The translations under genes and the position numbers were made by a program. A stretch of DNA of 48,110 nt from Candidatus Aquitaenariimonas noxiae (lineage in GTDB: Bacteria; Omnitrophota; Gorgyraeia; Aquitaenariimonadales; Aquitaenariimonadaceae), in NCBI GenBank assembly GCA_002780005.1, contig PEWV01000009.1, positions 1 to 48,110 of the forward strand. The letters run 5' to 3'. This document shows, one piece after another, positions 35,310-43,783 of the stretch; position 1 is the first letter of the stretch, and each line of letters begins with the position of its first letter. The notes beneath the pieces were generated by a model. That model saw only the letters and a program-made list of their open reading frames with translations, was not told the DNA's origin and made no database searches.

Positions 35310-35341
35310 TTAGTAGATAGGGATTAGTAGATAGTAGGTAG
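35307..35341. repeat. TAG-type heptanucleotide array overlapping a stop codon
   Basis: TAGTTAG, TAGATAG, GGATTAG, TAGATAG, TAGGTAG, then a G-run. The first TAG is the stop codon of the 1,313-residue protein, as also seen at cimA. This is the first of several elements in the 337-nt gap before dnaE, which also holds R2, two more arrays and a promoter. Confidence 0.85.
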
Positions 35342-35373
35342 GGGGAAAAGATATTTTTAAAAGCATGGTAATT

Positions 35374-35452
35374 TTTGGCATGGGCTATAAAGCGGATGCC
35401 TATAGAGCCATCTGCGGTTGGCTTATAGCCGCATCCGCTGGCCCTAGCCAAA
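35374..35452. other. Foldable 3' element R2 after the second large gene
   Basis: Outer stem TTTGGC/GCCAAA (35374-35379 and 35447-35452), GGGC/GCCC (35382-35385 and 35441-35444), perfect 9-bp AGCGGATGC/GCATCCGCT (35391-35399 and 35431-35439), CTATA/TATAG, then AGCCA/TGGCT around loop TCTGCGGT. It is R1 without R1's extra hairpin (31218-31248). Like R1, it is followed within 2 nt by a TAGTAG-type array. Confidence 0.75.
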
Positions 35453-35453
35453 C

Positions 35454-35547
35454 TAGTAGGTAGTAGATAGGGTAAAATATGTGCTAGTTTTAATATTTAT
35501 TTAGTGCTTACCTTCCATCCTAACCCCTACCTACTAACTACTACCTA
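35454..35547. repeat. Inverted pair of heptanucleotide arrays
   Basis: Left arm TAGTAGG, TAGTAGA, TAGGG (35454-35472). Right arm CTAACCC, CTACCTA, CTAACTA, CTACCTA (35520-35547). The arms are imperfect reverse complements with an AT-rich loop of about 45 nt. Same inverted design as the cimA-valS array but with a wider centre. Confidence 0.75.
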
Positions 35548-35556
35548 GTAATTCAA

Positions 35557-35585
35557 TTGACAATTGCAAAAAAATCCTGTATCAT
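35557..35585 (+). promoter_or_regulatory. dnaE promoter
   Basis: TTGACA (35557-35562), 17-bp spacer, TATCAT (35580-35585). The start site would be about 55 nt upstream of the dnaE start codon. The -35 box lies within CAATTGACAATTG. Confidence 0.8.
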
Positions 35586-35646
35586 AGTAACGATATTAAG
35601 AATAACAAATTTATATTTGTATAAATTTTTCATATAGAGGTTTTAA

Positions 35647-38600
35647 GTGCCTAAACATTCCAACTTTGCCCACCTGCATGTTCATACGCAGTACAGTCTT
35701 CTTGACGGCGCGTGCCTCATTTCGCCTCTCCTGGATCTAGCTGTAGCCAATAAAATGCCGGCGATTGCTATAACCGACCATGGAAACATGTTCGGGGCTA
35801 TAGAATTCTACCAGCAGGCAATGAAACGCGGCATAAAGCCTATAATAGGGTGCGAAATCTACCTTGCGCCCGGTTCCCGCTTTGAAAAATCTTCCCATGG
35901 CGTGCAAGAGGCCTCTTACCATCTTATACTTTTGGTGAAGGACGAAACAGGATATAAAAATCTGATGAGGCTTGTCTCTATAGGATATCTGGAAGGTTTT
36001 TATTACAGGCCGAGAGTGGATAAGGAGGTGCTGCAGCAGTATTCAAGCGGTTTAATTGCGCTAAGCGCCTGCTTAAAGGGAGAAGTCCCTTATCTTATAA
36101 AGACAGGTCAAATTAATCAGGCCCAGACCACAGCCGGCGAGTATAATGAAATATTCGGCAAAGGTAACTTTTACCTTGAGTTGCAGGATAATAGGATCCC
36201 GGAACAGGGTAAAGTTAATAAAGAGCTTCTCAATATTTCAAACAATCTCGGCATTGATGTTGTTGCCACCAATGACATCCATTATATGGCAAAAGAAGAC
36301 GCAAGGGCGCACGAAGTTCTGCTTTGCATCCAAACCCAGACGACGCTCGACGACCCTAATAGAATGAAATTTCAAACGGACGAATTCTATTTTAAATCCA
36401 CAGAAAAAATGCAAGAAGCATTTCCAGAGGTACCAAACGCTATTTCCAATTCCCTCCAAATAGTTGAGAAATGCAACCTGGAGCTTGATTTTGAAACAAC
36501 GCACTTGCCTCATTACGAACCGCCCCATGGGAAGACGAGGGAAGAGCATCTTGAAGATTTGTGCGAAAAGGGATTGAAAGAGAAATACGGAGAAATAACG
36601 GATGTCGTTCGCAATCGTTTTGAAAAAGAAGTAGCTATTATAAAAAAATTAGGCTATACAAGTTATTTTCTCATTACAAGGGATTTTGTGCATTATGCCA
36701 AAGAAAAGGGTATTCCTGTGGGGCCGGGCAGAGGTTCGGCAGCCGGAAGCATTGTAAGCTATGCCTTGGGTATAACAAATATCGACCCATTAAAATATGG
36801 CCTCCTTTTTGAGCGCTTTTTAAATCCAGAGAGAGTTACTTTGCCGGATATAGATATAGATTTCTGCTATGAACGCAGAAACGAAGTAATAGATTATGTA
36901 GTTAGTAAATATTCCAATGATAATGTCGCCCAAATCATAACATTCGGAACTATGATGGCCAAAGGTGTTATCCGGGACGTGGGCAGGGTTCTTGGAATGC
37001 CTTACGCGGAAGTGGACAAAATAGCAAAACTTATCCCAAATGACCTTAATATTACATTGGCCAGGGCCATTGACACAGAGCCGGAGTTAAAAAATCTTTA
37101 CAGAACAAATCCCCAGATCACGCAGCTTATCGATATTTCTTTAGTCCTCGAAGGTCTTACGCGCCACGCGTCGACGCATGCTGCCGGCGTTGTTATAAGC
37201 GAAGACGCCCTGGTAAATCATGTCCCATTGTTTAAGACAAGTGAAGGCCAAATTACAACCGGTTATCCCATGACTTCTTTGGAAAAGATAGGTCTTTTAA
37301 AGATGGACTTCTTGGGCTTGAGGACGCTGACAGTTATAGACGAGACTTGTAAAATCATTAAAAGGACTCAAGGGAAAGATGTGGATGTTAAAACAATTCT
37401 GCTGGATGATCCGAAAACTTTCAAGATGCTCCACAACGCTGAGTCTATAGGCATGTTCCAATTAGAAAGTTCGGGTATGAGGGATCTTTTGAAAAAATTG
37501 AAACCCGAAAGGATAGAAGATATCATAGCGCTCTTGGCGTTATTCCGGCCCGGCCCCATCGGAAGCGGAATGTTAGACGATTTTATTAAGAGGAAACACG
37601 GGCAGGTACAGATAAGGTATGATCATAAAGTCCTGGAGCCTGTTTTAAAGGAGACTTACGGAATAATCGTATACCAAGAGCAGGTCATGAAGATAGCCGA
37701 AGAAGTAGCCGGCTTCAGCATGGCAGAAGCCGATAGGTTGAGGCGCGCAATAAGCAAGAAAGAGCCTGAGGTATTGGCTGACGCGCGAAGGCGTTTTGTG
37801 GAAGGGGCTGAAAGGAAAGGAATTGAAAAAAGAATAGCCGATAAGATCTTCGACCAAATAGAATATTTCGGAGGCTACGGATTTAACAAATCGCATAGCG
37901 CCGCTTATGCCTTAATTTCGTATAGAACGGCATATTTGAAGGCTAACTATTCCGTGGAATTTATGACGGCATTGCTTACAAGTGAAAAAGACAATATTGA
38001 TAAGATAGCTTTGTATATCGATGAACTTGAAAGAATGGAAATCAAGATTCTCCCTCCTGATGTAAATGAATCTTTCGCGAATTTCACGGTTGTAGGCAAC
38101 GATATAAGATTCGGGCTTACAGCCGTTAAAAACGTAGGGGCCGGAGCCGTGGATTCTATAATAGAAGCCCGTATTAAAGGTGGAAAGTTCAGTTCTATTT
38201 ATGAGTTTTGCGAAAGGGTTGACCCGAGGCTTGTTAATAGAAAGGTCATAGAAAGCCTTATAAAATGCGGGGCCTTTAACAACTTCGGCGCTTACAGGTC
38301 TCAGCTTACGGCTATCTTGGATAAAGCCCTTGAGGTAGCAGGCGGGATACAGAAAGACCGCTCAAACGGCCAATTTTCATTCTTCGACACATTCGAGAAT
38401 CAGGAAAATTTCAAAAAGACCTTTCAAGAGATCCCGAATATTCCCGAATGGTCTGAAAGCCAGCTTCTTTCATTTGAAAAGGCTATGCTCGGATTTTATA
38501 TAACTAAACATCCTTTAGCCAGGTACGAACGTATTATCAGAGGCTATTCAACATGCTCTGTTTCAGGATTAGCCGCGCTTCGCGATGGCAGGGAAGTCAT

Positions 38601-39093
38601 TCTCGGAGGAATAATAAGCAAGCTTAGGATGACAACTACCAAGAAAACAGGGGAGAAAATGGCCATAATAGGCTTTGAAGATTTGGACGGTACGGTAGAG
38701 GTTTTAGTTTTTCCCAGCGCCTATCCCAACCTGGCTAAACATATAAAAATGGACGCAATATTATTTATAAAGGGTAGACTTAACATGAGAGAAGAAGAGC
38801 CGAAGATCATAGCCAGCGAAATGGTCCCGATAGATGAAGTCAGGGAAAAGCTTACTAAAGCAGTGTATATAAACCTGGTAAGTACTGGGCTAGAAAAAGA
38901 TATATTGGAAACCTTAAAGGGTATTTTGGCTAAATACCCGGGAGAACTGCCGGTCTATCTAGGTTTTTTGAGGCCAGATAAAAAGGTTACAGAGATTTTG
39001 CTTGGAGCGGATTTCAGGGTAGCTCCGGCCGAGAAGCTCGTAACTGATATTGAGGAGCTTCTTGGGCAAGGTGTCATAGATTTTAGGAATTAA
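35647..39093 (+). CDS. dnaE: DNA polymerase III subunit alpha
   Basis: Replicative polymerase catalytic subunit of the DnaE1 type. The N-terminal PHP domain (HLHVHTQYSLLDGA, ITDHGNM) comes first. The polymerase palm includes GPGRGSAAGSIVSYALGIT and PDIDIDF (catalytic Asp pair D401/D403), followed by the fingers with GGYGFNKSHSAAYA, the helix-hairpin-helix region (DVNES to KNVG), and a C-terminal OB fold (GGIISKLRMTTTKKTGEKMAIIGFEDLDG). Length 1,148 residues, typical. The start is GTG 35647, preceded by AGAGG at 6 nt. It is unrelated to the large proteins upstream apart from both having a PHP domain. Confidence 0.97.
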   Translation: MPKHSNFAHLHVHTQYSLLDGACLISPLLDLAVANKMPAIAITDHGNMFGAIEFYQQAMKRGIKPIIGCEIYLAPGSRFEKSSHGVQEASYHLILLVKDETGYKNLMRLVSIGYLEGFYYRPRVDKEVLQQYSSGLIALSACLKGEVPYLIKTGQINQAQTTAGEYNEIFGKGNFYLELQDNRIPEQGKVNKELLNISNNLGIDVVATNDIHYMAKEDARAHEVLLCIQTQTTLDDPNRMKFQTDEFYFKSTEKMQEAFPEVPNAISNSLQIVEKCNLELDFETTHLPHYEPPHGKTREEHLEDLCEKGLKEKYGEITDVVRNRFEKEVAIIKKLGYTSYFLITRDFVHYAKEKGIPVGPGRGSAAGSIVSYALGITNIDPLKYGLLFERFLNPERVTLPDIDIDFCYERRNEVIDYVVSKYSNDNVAQIITFGTMMAKGVIRDVGRVLGMPYAEVDKIAKLIPNDLNITLARAIDTEPELKNLYRTNPQITQLIDISLVLEGLTRHASTHAAGVVISEDALVNHVPLFKTSEGQITTGYPMTSLEKIGLLKMDFLGLRTLTVIDETCKIIKRTQGKDVDVKTILLDDPKTFKMLHNAESIGMFQLESSGMRDLLKKLKPERIEDIIALLALFRPGPIGSGMLDDFIKRKHGQVQIRYDHKVLEPVLKETYGIIVYQEQVMKIAEEVAGFSMAEADRLRRAISKKEPEVLADARRRFVEGAERKGIEKRIADKIFDQIEYFGGYGFNKSHSAAYALISYRTAYLKANYSVEFMTALLTSEKDNIDKIALYIDELERMEIKILPPDVNESFANFTVVGNDIRFGLTAVKNVGAGAVDSIIEARIKGGKFSSIYEFCERVDPRLVNRKVIESLIKCGAFNNFGAYRSQLTAILDKALEVAGGIQKDRSNGQFSFFDTFENQENFKKTFQEIPNIPEWSESQLLSFEKAMLGFYITKHPLARYERIIRGYSTCSVSGLAALRDGREVILGGIISKLRMTTTKKTGEKMAIIGFEDLDGTVEVLVFPSAYPNLAKHIKMDAILFIKGRLNMREEEPKIIASEMVPIDEVREKLTKAVYINLVSTGLEKDILETLKGILAKYPGELPVYLGFLRPDKKVTEILLGADFRVAPAEKLVTDIEELLGQGVIDFRN

Positions 39094-39169
39094 TAGCTTA
39101 AGTCTCGCCATTAAACCCTCATTTTTCTTCTATTAACTAAAATTTAAAATAAGTATTCGCCAAAAATCC

Positions 39170-39197
39170 TTGACATAGTATATTACTTCATGATAAC
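39170..39197 (+). promoter_or_regulatory. Putative promoter before the tail-anchored protein gene
   Basis: TTGACA (39170-39175) with GATAAC at 39192-39197 (16-bp spacer). The -10 match is modest. CGCTA-N7-TAGCG just downstream (about 39202-39218) could form a small hairpin in the leader. The preceding part of this 143-nt gap shows no clear dnaE terminator. Confidence 0.5.
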
Positions 39198-39236
39198 ATA
39201 ACGCTAGATTTTATAGCGAGTTAGGAATAATTTATT

Positions 39237-39737
39237 ATGATAGATAAAGAGTTAAAGGCTAACATCAAAAAGACGAAGGAATTTATAACCCTATGGGTAA
39301 AATTCCATGATCTATATAAAAGCGCTACCGAGAAAGGGGCAATAACCCACGAAGAGGAAGTCATTTTTTTAGAAACCAAAACGCATATTACAAATAAGTA
39401 TAAAGCCCTCAAGGATACCTTAAAGTTAAACGGACAAGTCAAAGAAGACGAGGCTATGGATGTAATGTCTCATGTATTGTCATTGCAGGGTATGGGCACG
39501 ATCTCGGATGATGTTTTGGAAAGAATAGAAAGCAGCTGGAAGCATTCCCACGCGTTCTTAAGTGATATACTTAAAAAACTGGAAAATCAAGACAGGGAGA
39601 TGGCAAAAAGAAGCGTTCTTCTGGAATTTTTAAAGCGCGTTCTGTCAAATAGGGTAGTGCAGTTTATTATTTTGATCTTCAGCGTGTTTTTTATGTTCTA
39701 TTTTTTTAATATTCTAATAAAACTGTTTTTTCAATAA
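39237..39737 (+). CDS. Hypothetical protein with C-terminal membrane anchor
   Basis: 166 residues, no family recognised. The first ~135 residues are charged and predicted helical, with no signal peptide. A strongly hydrophobic stretch at about 138-163 (FIILIFSVFFMFYFFNILIKLFF) ends the protein, so it looks like a tail-anchored inner-membrane protein with a cytoplasmic helical domain. AGGA lies 10 nt before the ATG, and a possible promoter precedes it. The HU-family gene follows by 23 nt. I cannot propose a function. Confidence 0.75.
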   Translation: MIDKELKANIKKTKEFITLWVKFHDLYKSATEKGAITHEEEVIFLETKTHITNKYKALKDTLKLNGQVKEDEAMDVMSHVLSLQGMGTISDDVLERIESSWKHSHAFLSDILKKLENQDREMAKRSVLLEFLKRVLSNRVVQFIILIFSVFFMFYFFNILIKLFFQ

Positions 39738-39760
39738 AATTGAAGGGGGGAGGTAGTAGT

Positions 39761-40033
39761 ATGACAAAGAAAGACATAGTGCTGCGAATAGCGGAAGAGA
39801 CAGGTATAAAACAGATCGATGTGAAAAAGGTCGTGCAAAAGAGCCTCGATCTTATCATTGAATCCTTGTCTAAGGGTGAGACCGTCGAGCTTAGGAATTT
39901 TGGTGTTTTTAAAGTAAAATCAAGAAAGCAGAGAATAGGCCGCAACCCCAAGACGGGTGCCAGCGTTAACATACCGCAGAAGCGGGTAGTGAGTTTTAAA
40001 ACAGGGCTTGTCATGAAACAGGAAGTGAGATGA
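39761..40033 (+). CDS. HU/IHF-family nucleoid DNA-binding protein
   Basis: Small dimeric DNA-bending protein, 90 residues. MTKKDIVLRIAEETGI, FGVFKV and the DNA-arm GRNPKTGASVNIP followed by VSFK are typical. The arm resembles IHF-alpha/HU equally, so HU versus IHF is not decided. The start is ATG 39761 with GGGGGAGGT 7 nt upstream; the frame is open to TTG 39740, but that extension would contain the ribosome-binding site. It lies just before hisS, probably on one transcript. Confidence 0.93.
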   Translation: MTKKDIVLRIAEETGIKQIDVKKVVQKSLDLIIESLSKGETVELRNFGVFKVKSRKQRIGRNPKTGASVNIPQKRVVSFKTGLVMKQEVR

Positions 40034-40062
40034 TAAAGGAATAATAACTATAGGTGGCTTAC

Positions 40063-41349
40063 GTGAAAGAAAACTCTATAAAAGTTCAAATATTACGCGG
40101 AATGAGGGATATATTGCCGGATGAAACCGGGAAATGGCAGAATGTTGAAGATGCGGCCAGATCGGTTTTTGCGCGTTACGGCTACAGCGAGATAAGAACC
40201 CCGATACTCGAAGATAAAAATATATTTGAAAGAAGCATAGGGAGCTCTACCGATATTGTACAAAAAGAAATGTACTCCTTGACCGACAGGGGCGGCAGGA
40301 TAATGGCATTGCGGCCCGAAGGGACCGCTTCGATCGCAAGGGCATATGTAGAACATAATCTTGCCTCAAAGGAAGGATTTGTTAAGCTCTTCTATATGGG
40401 GCCCATGTTTAGGGGGGAAAGGCCCCAGGCGGGAAGGCAAAGACAATTTCACCAGATAGGTGTCGAAGCAATAGGTTCACAAAATCCGCATGTGGATGTC
40501 GAAGTGATTTCTTTGCTTATGAGATTTTTCGAGTCCCTGAAATTAAAAGGGTTCAAATTGAGCATAAACAATTTAGGCTGTTTTAAAGATAGGGCTAAGA
40601 TAAGAGAATCCTTAAAAGACGTCTTAAAAAAAGATGTAAGCCAGCTTTGTGATGATTGCAAGGGAAGACTGGAAAGGAACCCGCTACGCGTGTTGGACTG
40701 TAAAGTCGAAGGCTGCAGGCAGGTAATCCGCGAAATCCCTGATGTATTAAGCAAGCACATATGCGAGGATTGCAGAACTCATTTTGACACGGTTAAGAAA
40801 GGCCTTTCATCGTTAAAAATTCCTTTTGAGCTGGATTCAAAAATGGTGAGAGGATTAGATTATTATACACGCACAGGTTTTGAAGTCACGCATCCAAGCC
40901 TAGGCTCTCAGGACGCTATAGGCGCAGGCGGCAGATACGATAGTCTCATAAAAGACTTTGGCGGCCCGGAGATCGGTGCGTGCGGTTTTGCAATAGGAGT
41001 TGAACGCCTTATTATGGTTATGGATGGCTTAAAAATTGATATTGCCGAAAAGAAGAATACGCCTTTTATTTATATCGCTACGCTAGGAAAAGATTCTTAT
41101 AATAAAGGCTTTGAAATTTTAGATTCACTTAGAAGAGAGGGTATTAACGCGGATATAGATTACGAAGAGAAATCGTTAAAGGCTCAAATGCGATTGGCCG
41201 ATAAAAGGAATGCGGCTTTTGTTCTGATCATAGGAGATGAAGAGTTGAAGACATCGCAGGTGCTTTTGCGAAATATGAAGACAAAGGGACAAGAAAGCGT
41301 AAAAATAGATGCATTAATTAAAGAATTAAAGGAGAGGATTCGTGCTTAG
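40063..41349 (+). CDS. hisS: Histidyl-tRNA synthetase
   Basis: Class II synthetase charging tRNA-His. Motif 1 begins GMRDILPDE. Motif 2 lies in RPEGTASIARAYVEH and FYMGPMFRGERPQAGRQRQFHQIGVE. The histidine-specific GLDYYTRTGFEV and motif 3 (GFAIGVERL) are followed by the anticodon-binding domain. Start choice: GTG 40063 has AGGTGG 5 nt upstream; GTG 40054 would add three residues but its only AAGGA is about 13 nt away. The 3' end overlaps aspS by 8 nt, so the pair is translationally coupled; hisS-aspS adjacency is widespread. Confidence 0.95.
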   Translation: MKENSIKVQILRGMRDILPDETGKWQNVEDAARSVFARYGYSEIRTPILEDKNIFERSIGSSTDIVQKEMYSLTDRGGRIMALRPEGTASIARAYVEHNLASKEGFVKLFYMGPMFRGERPQAGRQRQFHQIGVEAIGSQNPHVDVEVISLLMRFFESLKLKGFKLSINNLGCFKDRAKIRESLKDVLKKDVSQLCDDCKGRLERNPLRVLDCKVEGCRQVIREIPDVLSKHICEDCRTHFDTVKKGLSSLKIPFELDSKMVRGLDYYTRTGFEVTHPSLGSQDAIGAGGRYDSLIKDFGGPEIGACGFAIGVERLIMVMDGLKIDIAEKKNTPFIYIATLGKDSYNKGFEILDSLRREGINADIDYEEKSLKAQMRLADKRNAAFVLIIGDEELKTSQVLLRNMKTKGQESVKIDALIKELKERIRA

Positions 41350-43096
41350 AACACACACGTGCGGTCAGTTGAGGAGCAGCGATATAGGTCAGAGCGTAAC
41401 TATCTGTGGCTGGGTTCATACGAACAGGGATCATGGCGGATTGCTTTTTATAGATTTAAGGGATTATAGCGGGATCACTCAGGTTGTATTTAACCCTGAA
41501 AAAAATTTAGAGCTGCATAATAAAGCAAAGGAATTAAGAAGCGAAAGCGTTATCTTAATAAGCGGCAAAGCAGAAAATAGGCCTGGCGGGACTCTGAATA
41601 AAAAGATCCCGACAGGCGATATTGAAATCGTAGCGGAATCACTTGTGGTACTGAGTACTTCACTTACCCCGCCGTTTGAAATTGAAGATGATGTGAAAGT
41701 ATCCGAGGAGATAAGACTGAAATTTAGATATCTTGACATCAGGCGGCCTTCCATGCAGCGAAATCTAAGGTTAAGGCACAAGTTATGCAAGGCTATACGC
41801 GACTCTTTATCAAGCGAAGGTTTTATAGAAGTAGAAACACCCATTCTTACGAAATCTACGCCTGAGGGCGCACGGGATTTTCTTGTGCCAAGCAGGCTCA
41901 ATCCAGGAAAGTTCTATGCCCTGCCCCAGTCTCCGCAGCTTTTTAAGCAAATGCTAATGGTTGCCGGCCTTGACAGGTATTTTCAGATAGCAAAATGTTT
42001 CCGAGACGAAGACTTGAGGAGAGACAGGCAGCCCGAGTTTACGCAGCTTGACGTAGAGATGTCATTCATAGATGAGGAAGATATATATATTATAATGGAG
42101 AAACTCATAAAGGAGATGTTTGCTGCCGTACCGGGTTTTACTTTAAAAACGCCTTTTCCTAGGCTCAAATATGCCGATTGCATGAGAAGGTTTGGCAGCG
42201 ATAAGCCTGATATGCGGTTTGGAATGGAGTTTGCCGACTTAACCGGAATTTTGGCCGATACGGAATATAAGATATTCGGCAATGTTATAAAGGGCGGAGG
42301 AAAGATTTTTGCCGCCTGCGCAGAAGGAGGAGCAAAATTAAGCGCAAAAGATATAGAGCTATTAATAGAATTTGCTAAAGGGAACGGCGCTAAGGGTTTG
42401 AGTTTTTTTAAGGTGAAATCAGGCGGACTTAGTTCGCCCATAGATAAATTTTTCAAAAAAGAGACACTTGATAAAATCACGGAAGTAATGAAGGCCAAAG
42501 ACGGCGACCTCATCCTTGCCATAGCCGACCAGGAAAAAGCGGCGCTTCCGATTTTAGGCCTTGTAAGGGATTACCTTATAAAGAAATTGGAGTTAAAGCC
42601 AAAGGAGAAATTTTCAGTCCTTTGGATTGTGGATTTTCCCCTCTTTAAATATAACGCCGAAGAAAAAAGATGGGAAGCGGAACATCATCCGTTTACTTCC
42701 CCGAAAACCGAAGATATAGAATTTCTCGAAAGCGACCCCGGCAGGGTGAGGGCGAAGGCGTATGACGTTGTGATAAACGGTACAGAGATAGGCAGCGGAA
42801 GCATAAGGATCCACGATAGCAAGCTGCAGGAAAGGCTCTTTAAGGTTATAGGAATAGATAAGAAGCAGGCGGAAGACCGTTTTGGTTTTCTTCTGGAGGC
42901 GTTTAAATACGGGGCCCCGCCCCACGGAGGCATTGCGCTTGGCATCGACAGGCTTCTTACCATATTTACAGGATGCGAGTCTATAAGAGATGTAATAGCA
43001 TTTCCAAAAACACAGAAAGGCGCGTGCTTGCTTTCTGATGCCCCGTCTGGCGTAGACGAGATTCAGTTGAAAGAATTAAATATTAAAATAAGGTAA
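41342..43096 (+). CDS. aspS: Aspartyl-tRNA synthetase (bacterial type)
   Basis: Class II synthetase. It has an N-terminal OB-fold anticodon domain (CGWVHTNRDHGGLLFIDLRD), motif 2 in FQIAKCFRDEDLRRDRQPEFTQLDVE, the bacterial GAD insertion (about residues 300-420) and motif 3 (GGIALGIDRL). Length 584 residues, as in bacterial AspRS. The GTG start at 41342 lies inside the hisS end, with AAGGAGAGG upstream. Whether it also charges tRNA-Asn cannot be judged here; gatCAB or asnS elsewhere would decide. Confidence 0.96.
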   Translation: MLRTHTCGQLRSSDIGQSVTICGWVHTNRDHGGLLFIDLRDYSGITQVVFNPEKNLELHNKAKELRSESVILISGKAENRPGGTLNKKIPTGDIEIVAESLVVLSTSLTPPFEIEDDVKVSEEIRLKFRYLDIRRPSMQRNLRLRHKLCKAIRDSLSSEGFIEVETPILTKSTPEGARDFLVPSRLNPGKFYALPQSPQLFKQMLMVAGLDRYFQIAKCFRDEDLRRDRQPEFTQLDVEMSFIDEEDIYIIMEKLIKEMFAAVPGFTLKTPFPRLKYADCMRRFGSDKPDMRFGMEFADLTGILADTEYKIFGNVIKGGGKIFAACAEGGAKLSAKDIELLIEFAKGNGAKGLSFFKVKSGGLSSPIDKFFKKETLDKITEVMKAKDGDLILAIADQEKAALPILGLVRDYLIKKLELKPKEKFSVLWIVDFPLFKYNAEEKRWEAEHHPFTSPKTEDIEFLESDPGRVRAKAYDVVINGTEIGSGSIRIHDSKLQERLFKVIGIDKKQAEDRFGFLLEAFKYGAPPHGGIALGIDRLLTIFTGCESIRDVIAFPKTQKGACLLSDAPSGVDEIQLKELNIKIR

Positions 43097-43114
43097 AAGG
43101 AAGGAGAAGGGGTT

Positions 43115-43765
43115 ATGAAACGAGTTTTAGGTTTTGTGTCTATAGTAGTGTTCGTTACGATTATTTCAGGATGCAGTATTAAGGCAGCTATGGTAGAGAG
43201 AGACAGGGTTGACCAAAATATTTCCGGTAATAGAGGCGTTATTAAAGGAGAAGTTAAACCTGTCCAAAAAAGCGAAGTTCCTCCCAAAAGAACATATATG
43301 AACGTAGACGTGGACCTTAAGAGCATGCAAGAGATCAAGCAGGAATTTTCTCCAAAAAAGAAAGAACCTATGCCTGATAAGGACTTATGGGGGAATAAGG
43401 GCAGCCTTTCTTCAAGCGAAACCAGGGCCAAGGAAGAGATCCGCCCGTATCAAGGCGAGAAGATCGAGAAAGTTTCTGTAGTCGAAGAGGCTGGGCCTCT
43501 TTCTAAACCTGCGCCTAAGCCTTCCGCTACAGCGCCAGAAAAGACTTCTTACATAAAATATATTGTTCAAAAAGGTGATACCCTCGGGACCATCTCCGCT
43601 AAACCTGAAATATACGGAACGGCCAAGAAATGGCAGAGAATATACGAGGCTAATAGGAATATCCTAAAGGACGCGGAGCATATATATCCGGGGCAGGTCC
43701 TAACGATTCCTCTTGAGACTGGGAATGAAAAGCCTGCTAAGGGAACGGAAGAAACTATAAAATAG
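43115..43765 (+). CDS. LysM-domain lipoprotein
   Basis: 216 residues. Signal peptide with lipobox ISGC (Cys 20), so a membrane lipoprotein in the outer or inner membrane. The middle is a low-complexity Pro/Lys/Glu linker. A LysM domain closes the protein (about residues 148-205: YIVQKGDTLGTIS, WQRIYEANRNIL, IYPGQVLTIP) and would bind peptidoglycan. Strong AAGGAAGGAGAAGGGG ribosome-binding region. It sits 18 nt after aspS and 18 nt before phoH. Role beyond cell-wall attachment unknown. Confidence 0.88.
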   Translation: MKRVLGFVSIVVFVTIISGCSIKAAMVERDRVDQNISGNRGVIKGEVKPVQKSEVPPKRTYMNVDVDLKSMQEIKQEFSPKKKEPMPDKDLWGNKGSLSSSETRAKEEIRPYQGEKIEKVSVVEEAGPLSKPAPKPSATAPEKTSYIKYIVQKGDTLGTISAKPEIYGTAKKWQRIYEANRNILKDAEHIYPGQVLTIPLETGNEKPAKGTEETIK

Positions 43766-43783
43766 CCGTAAACAGGGAAATCG

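Noticed and set aside
31153-35452. R1 and R2 as integron attC sites
   Set aside because: Paired stems and gene-end position are suggestive, but the attC core sites (GTTRRRY/RYYYAAC) are not seen and no integrase is in the window.
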